From assembly GCF_023701695.1 (NCBI RefSeq), contig NZ_JAJOZC010000001.1, forward strand, positions 1,550,001-1,614,000: 64,000 nt of DNA. Direction: 5' to 3'. The translations under genes and the position numbers were made by a program. Under the pieces are notes generated by a model, which worked only from the letters and a program-made list of their open reading frames with translations, was not told the origin of the DNA and made no database searches. Origin of the DNA: Streptomyces sp. RKAG290 (GTDB taxonomy: Bacteria > Actinomycetota > Actinomycetes > Streptomycetales > Streptomycetaceae). Positions 56,802 to 64,000 of the stretch are shown one piece after another; position 1 is the first letter of the stretch; each line of letters opens with the position of its first letter.

Positions 56802-58385
56802 CTACTGCGGGGGGTTGCCGTGCTTGCGGGACGGCAGGTCGGCGTGCTTGGAGCGGAGCATCGCCAGCGAGGCGATCAGGACCTCGCGGGTCTCGGCAGG
56901 GTCGATGACGTCGTCGACCAGGCCGCGCTCGGCGGCGTAGTACGGATGCATCAGTTCGGCCTTGTACTCCTTGACCATGCGCGACCGCATGGCCTCGGGG
57001 TCCTCGGCGTCGGCGATCTGCCGACGGAAGATGACGTTGGCCGCACCTTCGGCGCCCATCACCGCGATCTCGTTGGTGGGCCAGGCGTAGGTGAGGTCCG
57101 CACCGATGGACTGGCTGTCCATGACGATGTACGCGCCGCCGTAGGCCTTGCGGAGGATCAGCGAGATCCTCGGCACCGTGGCGTTGCAGTAGGCGTAGAG
57201 CAGCTTCGCCCCGTGCCGGATGATCCCACCGTGCTCCTGATCGACGCCGGGCAGGAAGCCGGGTACGTCCAAAAGGGTGACGATGGGGATGTTGAATGCA
57301 TCACACATCTGGACGAACCGAGCGGCCTTCTCGCTCGCCTCGATGTCCAGGACACCGGCCAGGGCCTGCGGCTGGTTGGCCACGATGCCGACGACCTGGC
57401 CGTCCAGGCGGGCCAGGGCGCAGATGATGTTGCGGGCCCAGCGCTCGTGGATCTCCAGGTAGTCGCCGTCGTCGACGAGCTCCTCGATGACCTTGTGCAT
57501 GTCGTACGGGCGGTTGCCGTCGGCGGGCACCAGGTCCAGCAGGACGTCGCCGCGCCGGTCGGCCGGGTCGTCGCTCTCGGTCGAGGGCGGGTTCTCGCGG
57601 TTGTTGGAGGGCAGCATCCCGATCAGGTAGCGGACCTCGGCGATGCAGGTCTCCTCGTCGTCGTACGCGAAGTGCGCGACGCCCGAGGTCTCGGCGTGCA
57701 CATCGGCGCCGCCGAGGCCGTTCTGGGTGATCTCCTCGCCGGTGACCGCCTTGACGACGTCCGGTCCGGTGATGAACATCTGCGAGGTCTCGCGGACCAT
57801 GAAGACGAAGTCGGTGAGGGCCGGGCTGTAGGCCGCGCCGCCCGCGCACGGGCCGAGCATCACGCTGATCTGCGGGATGACACCGGAGGCGCGGGTGTTG
57901 CGCTGGAAGATCCCGCCGTATCCGGCGAGCGCCGAGACGCCTTCCTGGATACGGGCGCCGGCGCCGTCGTTCAGCGAGACCAGCGGGGCACCGGCCGAGA
58001 TGGCCATGTCCATGATCTTGTGGATCTTGGTGGCGTGGGCCTCGCCCAGGGCGCCGCCGAAGATCCGGAAGTCGTGCGCGTAGACGAAGACCGTCCGGCC
58101 CTCGACCGTGCCCCAGCCGGTGATGACACCGTCGGTGTACGGCTTCTTCGCCTCCAGGCCGAAGCCGGTCGCCCGGTGCCGGCGCAGCTGCTCGACCTCC
58201 TTGAACGAGCCCGGGTCCACGAGCAGCTCGATGCGCTCACGCGCCGTCAGCTTGCCCTTGGCGTGCTGCGCCTCGGTCGCGCGGTCACTCGGTCCGCGCC
58301 GGGCCTGCTCGCGCAGCGCCAGCAGTTCGGCCACACGGCCACGGGTGTCGCTCTGCTCGCCCGGGGTTTCGTCCACAACGGTCAT
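56802..58385 (-). CDS. accB: Acyl-CoA carboxylase carboxyltransferase subunit AccB
   Basis: This 527-residue beta subunit transfers carboxyl groups from biotin to acetyl- or propionyl-CoA to make malonyl- or methylmalonyl-CoA, precursors of fatty acids and polyketides. N and C carboxyltransferase domains are visible, with FIFGGALGEAHATKIHKIMD-like, MLGPCAGGAAYSPALTDFVF, ITLLDVPGFLPG-like and RKAYGGAYIVMDSQSIGADL regions. ATG 58385. The biotin-carrying alpha subunit is not in this window. With accE it matches the S. coelicolor accB-accE pair. Confidence 0.95.
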   Translation of the reverse strand: MTVVDETPGEQSDTRGRVAELLALREQARRGPSDRATEAQHAKGKLTARERIELLVDPGSFKEVEQLRRHRATGFGLEAKKPYTDGVITGWGTVEGRTVFVYAHDFRIFGGALGEAHATKIHKIMDMAISAGAPLVSLNDGAGARIQEGVSALAGYGGIFQRNTRASGVIPQISVMLGPCAGGAAYSPALTDFVFMVRETSQMFITGPDVVKAVTGEEITQNGLGGADVHAETSGVAHFAYDDEETCIAEVRYLIGMLPSNNRENPPSTESDDPADRRGDVLLDLVPADGNRPYDMHKVIEELVDDGDYLEIHERWARNIICALARLDGQVVGIVANQPQALAGVLDIEASEKAARFVQMCDAFNIPIVTLLDVPGFLPGVDQEHGGIIRHGAKLLYAYCNATVPRISLILRKAYGGAYIVMDSQSIGADLTYAWPTNEIAVMGAEGAANVIFRRQIADAEDPEAMRSRMVKEYKAELMHPYYAAERGLVDDVIDPAETREVLIASLAMLRSKHADLPSRKHGNPPQ

Positions 58386-58538
58386 GTATCGACCCTACGA
58401 ACTCCACCAAGAAAATCCTGCCGTCGACTCCGCACAGTCTCCTGGCCGGTTTCCTGGTGGAGCCTGACAGAAGGCGTCGGCCATGCAGGCGAAGTGCCAG
58501 CCGGGACCCACTTCTGTTTGTAGGGGTTCCACAAGGGC

Positions 58539-59776
58539 TCACTGTGGCCTGCTGCACACCTGGGTCAGCCGGGGAGTGTCCCGGGGCTGTGCGTCCTGGA
58601 CCTTCTGGATGTCGGCCAGCCGGCCCCGCACCGAGGAGTCGGGGTGCGCGACCGTCATCAGTACCGCTTCGTAGAAGGCGTCGCGCACCGCGGCCGGCAT
58701 GACGTCGGACGCGTCCAGGCAGAGCGGCACCCGCTGGTCGGCGAAGCGGCTGCTGATCTGCTTGTCGACCGCACCCTTCTTGGCCGGGACGGCCGCGTTC
58801 GGTGAGAACACCCCGCCCTTGCGCCCCCAGTCCTCCTGCGCTTCCCGGGAGGCGAGCCGCCTGATCATGTCACGCGCCGGGCCGCTGGTGCCGAACAGCG
58901 CGGCGAAGTCGGCCGACACCTCGTGGGCCTTCACCGTGTAGGGACCGCCGGGCAGCAGGCGCGCCGAGTCCATGAAGACGGCCTGTTCCTTGCGGTCCCC
59001 GTAGAAGGCGCGGGCGAAGGAGCCCTGGTGCTCCAGGTCGCAGCCGCCGCCGAAGAGCAGCCCGTGCCCCCCGACCCGGCCCCGGTGGTCGGCCAGCAGC
59101 GCGTCGCGGGCCGCGGTCCGGTCCTGTGCGAGCAGTCCGGCCCAGGTGGTCCAGGCGGCGGCCACCCGGTCGTCGGTCCACTTCAGGTCGCCGGTCGCCC
59201 AGCGCGAGTAGAGCACCGGGCCCGCACGCTGCAGGATCAGGTCCTCGATCCAGTCACTGCCGGGCCAGCCCGACGCGCCGTCGTCGCCCATGCCCATGCA
59301 CCACGATTCCAGTGGCGCGGGTTTGGAGCGCCGGGCGGCGCCCTTGCGGTACCAGACGATCGACTTGAGATCGGCCTTGAGCGGGACCCAGAGGTGTTCC
59401 GCTATGCCCTTCGCCTCGGGCTGCCAGGGTTTCCCGTACTCCTTGGGCTCGTAGAGACCCTCCAGCGAACGCAGCCGGCCGTCATGGGCGTACTCGACCA
59501 GCTCGCCGACGCCCGGCAGGATCGCGATGTCGGGCGGGTTGCCTGCCTGGACCTCGGCAAGCAGCACCTCGCGGGTGGCGGCGGTGCCCTGGTAGGTGTA
59601 CGGGATCCCGAAGCCGTCCAGCACCTCCTTGAACTGCCGCTCCTGGTCGTCGGTCCACGGGCCGAGGATCGTCACCTTCGGCTCCTCGTCACTGCCGCCG
59701 GGGCCGAGAGCCCGCAGCCACCGGCTGCCAGGAACAGGGCCAGGACGAACAGGACAGCGCGGGTACGCAGGGTCAT
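58539..59776 (-). CDS. Solute-binding lipoprotein without transporter (GlnH-like position), with an apparent one-base deletion
   Basis: This extracellular solute-binding protein of about 412 residues is of the family-1 (sugar ABC) type: VTILGPWTDDQERQFKEVLD, VQAGNPPDIAILPGVGELVE, HLWVPLKADLKSIVWYRKG. ATG 59776, with GGAGGG upstream, starts a lipoprotein signal (AVLFVLALFLAAGGCG), but this frame ends at 59675. Restoring one base in the run at 59700-59703 joins it to GSDEEPKVTILGPW. No ABC permease or ATPase is nearby. Its ATG overlaps the stop of the membrane protein gene (ATGA). Confidence 0.85.
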
Positions 59777-60798
59777 CCGGCCCTCCAGTAGTCGGCGTTG
59801 AGCCGTCGGCAGATACCGACCGCCGGCAGCAGGACGATCAGCGCGCCGCCGCCCAGCGCCCCGTAGTAGGTCCAGCTCTGCCAGGTCCGGGCGGCCAGCG
59901 GGCCGCGCAGGGCCGTGGAGTCGTCGATGACGTCCTGCTGGGCGTCGACCAGGCCGTCCTCGCGGTCGTGGGCCCGTGCCTCGATCCCGCGTAGCTGGGC
60001 GCGGGCGGTGTCCAGCCGCTCCTGGGTGGCTGTGGTCGCCCACAGCGGGAGGACCGCCAGGGCGACGGCGGCCAGGAGTGACAGCAGCAGCCAAGGGTCG
60101 TGGCTGCGGCCGCAGCGGCCGCGCAGCACCCACAGAGCGGAGAGCACGGTCAGCGCCATCACGAGCAGGCCCAGTTCGGCGACCGCCCAGCCGGCCCGCT
60201 GGAGCGCGCCCATCGAGCTGACCCTGCCGACCCGTTGCATCTGGTGTTCCTGCAGGACGTCCAGGCGCGGCACCACTCCGGTGCCCTCCCGGGTGAGGAT
60301 GCGTTCGGCCTCCTCGAACTTCTCCTTCTGCATCCACTCGTCATTCACGTACTTGACCGAACCGGGCGTCATCGAGCTGCTGTACGAGGTCAGCAGGCCG
60401 TTGACCGTGGTGAGCGCGCCCCGGCCGCGCTCCCCGTCGATCTGTACGTCGGAGAGCCGGGACAGGCCCTGGCCGGCGGCGGACAGCTGGTTCTCGTACC
60501 CCGCGCCGGCGCCCATCACGCCGTCGATGTCGTGGTAAACCGAGGCCTTCGCCTCCTGGTGGGCGCGCAGCAGCGCCAGCTGGGTGGTGGCGACCCCCTG
60601 GACGGCCGGTGCGCCGCGGGTGCGCATCGCCCCCGCGGAGTTCTGCACCTCTCGGTAGGACACGAGCAGCACGGTCATCGAGACGAGTGCGGTCACCACC
60701 AGGACGGCCAGGTGCAGTTCGAGCAGCCGCCTGGTGCGGGAGCCGCTGAGCCGCCGGGTCCGGAAGCCGTGCGTCCATCGGGTCAGCCAGGGAGTCAC
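59773..60798 (-). CDS. Four-helix membrane protein with helical ectodomains (GlnX-like)
   Basis: This 341-residue membrane protein has TM1 (LHLAVLVVTALVSMTVLLVS), an external helical region of about 150 residues, TM2 and TM3 (VAELGLLVMALTVLSALWVL, WLLLSLLAAVALAVLPLWA), a second external helical region of about 60 residues, TM4 (GGGALIVLLPAVGICRRL) and a short end. The layout resembles mycobacterial GlnX, which links the binding protein GlnH to kinase PknG. GTG 60798 has GGAGG and overlaps the VWA gene stop (GTGA). No family domain is recognised otherwise. Confidence 0.82.
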   Translation of the reverse strand: MTPWLTRWTHGFRTRRLSGSRTRRLLELHLAVLVVTALVSMTVLLVSYREVQNSAGAMRTRGAPAVQGVATTQLALLRAHQEAKASVYHDIDGVMGAGAGYENQLSAAGQGLSRLSDVQIDGERGRGALTTVNGLLTSYSSSMTPGSVKYVNDEWMQKEKFEEAERILTREGTGVVPRLDVLQEHQMQRVGRVSSMGALQRAGWAVAELGLLVMALTVLSALWVLRGRCGRSHDPWLLLSLLAAVALAVLPLWATTATQERLDTARAQLRGIEARAHDREDGLVDAQQDVIDDSTALRGPLAARTWQSWTYYGALGGGALIVLLPAVGICRRLNADYWRAG

Positions 60799-62234
60799 AG
60801 CCGCCTCCCGCAGGCGATGCAGTACTGGGCGTGGGGTCCGGCCAGGTGACGACAGCCCGCGTCCGGGCAGGTCACCGGCTTCCCGGCGGTGCGTTCCGGC
60901 AGTTCCAGCAGGTGGCCCGACGCGATGTGCAGACGGCCCCGGCGCACGCTGCCCCGGTCGACGGTCGGGCCGACCCGGACCAGCCCCTGGGGGCCGTCGA
61001 GGATCTCGGCCACCTCGCGGACGTCCGCGAGGACCCAGGTGGCACCGATCTCGGTGGCCAGCCTCACCGCGAGGCCGAACTGCTGCTCGGCCTCGGCCCG
61101 GCTCATCGGGTCCAGGGCGGCGTATCCGCGGTTGAGGGCGGTCCGCATCTGTGTGGCCACGTTCATCGCCTGGAGGGTGCCGCCTCCGCCGCCGCCGGTC
61201 GCTCCCGCACCCACCGCGACCCCGGGCGGCAGCCAGCGGACCAGGAGCGGGGCGGTGGCGTCCGCGACGGACACGGTGGCCAGTTGCAGCAGCACCCCCA
61301 GCGGGTCGGTGCTCGCGTCGACGTGCAGCGTGAGGAGGTAGTCCCGGGTGCCCGGCCCCCACTGGTGGGTGGGGAAGTCGACCCGGCGCGGCTCCCCCGG
61401 CCCGTGCACCGGTTCGAGCACCTGCTGGCGGGGGGCCGTCTCGGTCAGGGTCACGTCGCGCACCGCCGGACGCACGGTGACCGAGACGGGCAGTTCGGGG
61501 CTGCGCACCCGCCGGACGCGGCGCACGGACTCCGCGACGGCGGGGCCGAACCGGTCGGGGACATGATCGGCGGTGCCGTGCAGCGCCTCGACTACGGCGA
61601 GCAGCGGAGCGGGGTCCCAGTCGCTGCCGACCGCGAGCACATCAGCGGTGAACCTCCCCTCACAGGTGGCAAGTTCGCGCCGCAGGGCACCGTCCTCCCG
61701 ATGGGCGTCGTCGGCCGCGTCGCGGCTGCTGCCGTCGGTGATCAGCAGCAGGTGCCGTACCGGCAGCGGGCGCTCGGCGAACAGTTCACGGGCGGCCGTG
61801 AGCCAGGCCGGGTACCCGGGAGGCGGCCGGTCACCGGCGGCCGGGGCGATCCGGCCCACGCTGAACGCGGCGCGGCGCTTCTCCGCCGTGCCGGCCAGCG
61901 CCCACCGGCCGCGCAACGGGTAGCAGCCGGTCGGTGTCCCGCCCTCGTCGGCGCCGCCCAGGACCGTGAACGAGAGACCGTCGGGCAGGGCGCGCAGCGC
62001 GGCGGCCAGCGACGCGGCCGCCTCCTCGCGGCGCTCCGGGGCGACGTCCAGCGCGATGACGACGGCCAGTTCGACGGCGGGCACTTCGTCGCACGGCCCC
62101 ACGCCGACCGCCTTGACCCGCAGGTGGGCGTCGATCCGTGCGTCGTAGTGCGGCTGCTGGTCGCGCCGGACGTCCACGGTCACCTTCAGGCCGACGGGCA
62201 GCCTCGGCGCGGGCGGCGGGTCGGTAGCGCCCAT
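60795..62234 (-). CDS. von Willebrand factor A-like protein with C-terminal zinc ribbon
   Basis: This 479-residue cytoplasmic protein has a VWA-like Rossmann domain (AVELAVVIALDVAPERREEA, HLLLITDGSSRDAADDAH). The usual DxSxS metal site is replaced by DVAPE, so metal binding may be lost. A middle beta-rich region follows, then a helical segment (NRGYAALDPMSRAEAEQQFG), and a zinc ribbon at the C-terminus (CPDAGC...YCIACG). ATG 62234. It lies between the kinase and the membrane protein. Its role is unknown; an adaptor or kinase substrate is plausible. Confidence 0.8.
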   Translation of the reverse strand: MGATDPPPAPRLPVGLKVTVDVRRDQQPHYDARIDAHLRVKAVGVGPCDEVPAVELAVVIALDVAPERREEAAASLAAALRALPDGLSFTVLGGADEGGTPTGCYPLRGRWALAGTAEKRRAAFSVGRIAPAAGDRPPPGYPAWLTAARELFAERPLPVRHLLLITDGSSRDAADDAHREDGALRRELATCEGRFTADVLAVGSDWDPAPLLAVVEALHGTADHVPDRFGPAVAESVRRVRRVRSPELPVSVTVRPAVRDVTLTETAPRQQVLEPVHGPGEPRRVDFPTHQWGPGTRDYLLTLHVDASTDPLGVLLQLATVSVADATAPLLVRWLPPGVAVGAGATGGGGGGTLQAMNVATQMRTALNRGYAALDPMSRAEAEQQFGLAVRLATEIGATWVLADVREVAEILDGPQGLVRVGPTVDRGSVRRGRLHIASGHLLELPERTAGKPVTCPDAGCRHLAGPHAQYCIACGRRL

Positions 62235-62277
62235 GGGGCGGCCTCCAGCGGTTGGCGGGTACGGGACCGGACAGGGG

Positions 62278-64000
62278 TCACGAGCGGGTCTGCGGGCGGA
62301 CCGCGTGGGAGAGGTCGATCAGCCGCTCGTACTCGGCGGGTGCCTGCCGCTGCCGGGCCAGCCAGCGGTAGCACTGCTCCAGCTCAAGACGCACCTCCCG
62401 CTCCCCGGGCACGGGCGGGGGCGGCAGCCCGGTCCGCAGCCACCCGCCGGGCGGCCGCGGTCCGTTGTGCGCCGCGCGCACGGCATCGAGCTTCCACTCC
62501 TGCAGCTCGGTCCGCAGCAGCCAGGCCGGCTCGTCGCCCGCGACCACCGGGGCGGGCGGGCCCAGCGCGGCGAGGCAGGCGTCGATCTCCGCCTCGTCGG
62601 GCAGCGGCCGCTCCCCCGCCGCGAGCCGCGCCGCGCGGATGCGGAACGCGGCGATCCGGGCGACGGTGTGGTCCCGCGACTCGTCGGGCACCAGGTCCAG
62701 GACCTCGATCGCCGCAGCCCGGTCCCGCGTGCCAGGGCCAGCCTGGCCAGACCCAGTGCGGCGCCGACGTGCGAGGGGTTGCGGGCGTGCACGGCCCGGA
62801 AGAGTTCGTACGCCGGGGGCCCCGCCGCGGCCGGCCGGTCCGCACCGAGCTGTTCCGCGCTGTACGCCAGCGCCAGCTTGGCCGCGTACTCGCCGGGCAG
62901 CGCCCGGTGCACGGCGGAGAAGTGCTCGGTGGCCGCTTCGAGCATCGGCTCCCGGTCGTGCAGCACATCGGCGCTGCGCAGCGCGACGAGCCCCCAGTGC
63001 CAGCTGAGCCGCCACTGCCGGACCGGCCCCGGGCCCGGTATGGCGGCCGCCGCCGCCACCTGTGCCCGCGCAGCCGCCAGTGCCTCGTCGCCCTCCTGGC
63101 CGAGCAGCAGCCTGGTGTTGTGCAGGCAGATCTCCACCGACCGCTCTCCGTCGGCCGGCTGGGCGAGCGGCTGCCCGGGGTCGTAGCTGCTGACTCCGAA
63201 CCGGGCCGCCTGCGGGTCCCCCGGGTAGGGGCGCGGCACCGGCAGCCTGCGGGCGATCTCGGTCGGGGTGGGCAGCCCGGAGTCGAGGGCGGGTGCCTCG
63301 GGCGTCTCCCGGCGGCCGTACAGCGGGCGGCTCAGCCAGTGCGCGTAGTCGGGCACCGAACCCAGCCGCGCGCCCAGCAGTTCGGTGGACGGGGTGAAGT
63401 ACGCCGACGGTTCGGGCTGGTCCCGCTTGCCGCGCAGCGCCCGGATCTCGCGCAGCACTCCGCGCAGTTGCCCGGCCATGTCGTCGGCGGAACCGAACCT
63501 GCGCTCCGGATCGTGTGCCGTGGCCCGCTCCACCACCAGCCGGAACGAGCTGGTGCCGAGGCCCGGCACGTCGTCACCGACCGCCCAGCCGGCCAGTTCG
63601 GCCAGGGTGACTCCGACGGTGTGCAGGTCGTGCGCGACGGTCAGCGGTCTGCCGCCGTCCATCTCGGGCGCGGCGAACCACGGCGTGATCACCGGCGGCG
63701 GATCGGTGGCACCGGCCTTGCGGACGCCGCCGAGGTCGATGACCTTGATGCCGTCGCCGTGATGGATGACGTTGGACGGCTTCATGTCGCCGTACAGGAA
63801 GTCCATGCCGTGCAGATGGGCGAGGGCCTCCAGGATCTGGCAGCCGTAGGTGATGACGTGTTCGATGTCGAGGACGAAGTTGCCCTGCCGGGTCGATTCG
63901 ACGACGGCGGACAGCGTCCGGTCGCCGACGTCCTCCATCACGATGTAGCCGCCGGACACGGTGCCGTCCGCGTTGCGGGTGCTGACGAAGTCGCGGATCT
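62278..64000 (-). CDS. PknG-type serine/threonine protein kinase, 5' end outside window, with an apparent one-base deletion
   Basis: This kinase is cut by the right edge. Visible parts are the hinge (GGYIVMEDVGDRTLSAVVES), the catalytic loop LYGDMKPSNVI, the metal loop KVIDLGGVR and VITPWFAAPEM. PknG has YNDLKPENIM and LIDLGAVSR, so the match is specific. A helical TPR-like C-terminal half follows (LLEAATEHFSAVHRALPGEY, AYELFRAVHARNPSHVGAAL). The first frame loses its pattern after LARLALARG. A one-base restoration at the C run 62724-62726 leads to DRAAAIEVLDLVPDESRDHT and the stop at 62278. It precedes the VWA gene by 43 bp. Confidence 0.88.

Noticed and set aside
58539..64000. An ABC transporter operon
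   Set aside because: Only a binding protein is present. The membrane protein lacks permease features and there is no ATPase in the operon.

Overview
The window is high-GC actinobacterial chromosome, almost certainly Streptomyces. Codon third positions are nearly all G or C, GTG starts are frequent, and the gene order matches the conserved core of Streptomyces chromosomes (the ffh-glnD-glnK-amtB-nsdA-ftsY-smc-rnc-recG-leuCD-ndgR-gltX-conservon-accBE block, SCO5586 to about SCO5535 in S. coelicolor, from memory). There is no prophage, insertion sequence, CRISPR array or secondary-metabolite cluster.

Layout. 1-6.6 kb: ffh (cut by the left edge), then the nitrogen-sensing operon amtB-glnK-glnD behind a recognisable GlnR box, with the developmental regulator nsdA upstream. 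7-13 kb: a Prim-Pol-like protein, ftsY, an NCS1 permease, a luciferase-like oxidoreductase and the glucose permease glcP. 13-18.5 kb: smc with an unusual repeat-rich insertion in its hinge, a small coiled-coil protein and acylphosphatase. 18.6-24 kb: secreted CAP protein, HxlR regulator, mutM, rnc (absB), rpmF, DUF177 protein and a DivIVA-like coiled-coil protein. 24-32 kb: coaD-rsmD-recG-fakA-like, rpmB, thiD-thiL. 32-41 kb: Lrp-like and DUF3515 proteins, ddl, gpsA-plsC, cofC (F420 synthesis), the histone-like hupS, leuC-leuD and the divergent regulator ndgR. 41.3-45 kb: five tRNA genes (Glu and Gln), a HAD hydrolase, gltX and an FAH-family enzyme. 45-56.4 kb: two complete tandem conservons (cvnA-B-C-D twice), whose B and D genes are almost identical. 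56.5-58.4 kb: acyl-CoA carboxylase accB-accE. 58.5-64 kb: a four-gene, translationally coupled operon encoding a PknG-type kinase (cut by the right edge), a VWA/zinc-ribbon protein, a four-helix membrane protein and a solute-binding lipoprotein.

Two points dominate. First, seven genes (glnD, the CAP gene with two shifts, thiL, the DUF3515 gene, ddl, the solute-binding lipoprotein and the kinase) each read correctly only if a single missing base is restored. All eight events are one-base deletions, most in runs of G or C, and some hit genes that should be essential. This looks like systematic sequencing or assembly error, not decay, and coordinates for these genes span both frames. Second, the 58.5-64 kb operon resembles in architecture the mycobacterial GlnH-GlnX-PknG nutrient-sensing pathway. 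It has a family-1 (sugar-type) binding lipoprotein without any permease or ATPase and an added VWA protein, so it is the best candidate here for an undescribed sensory system.
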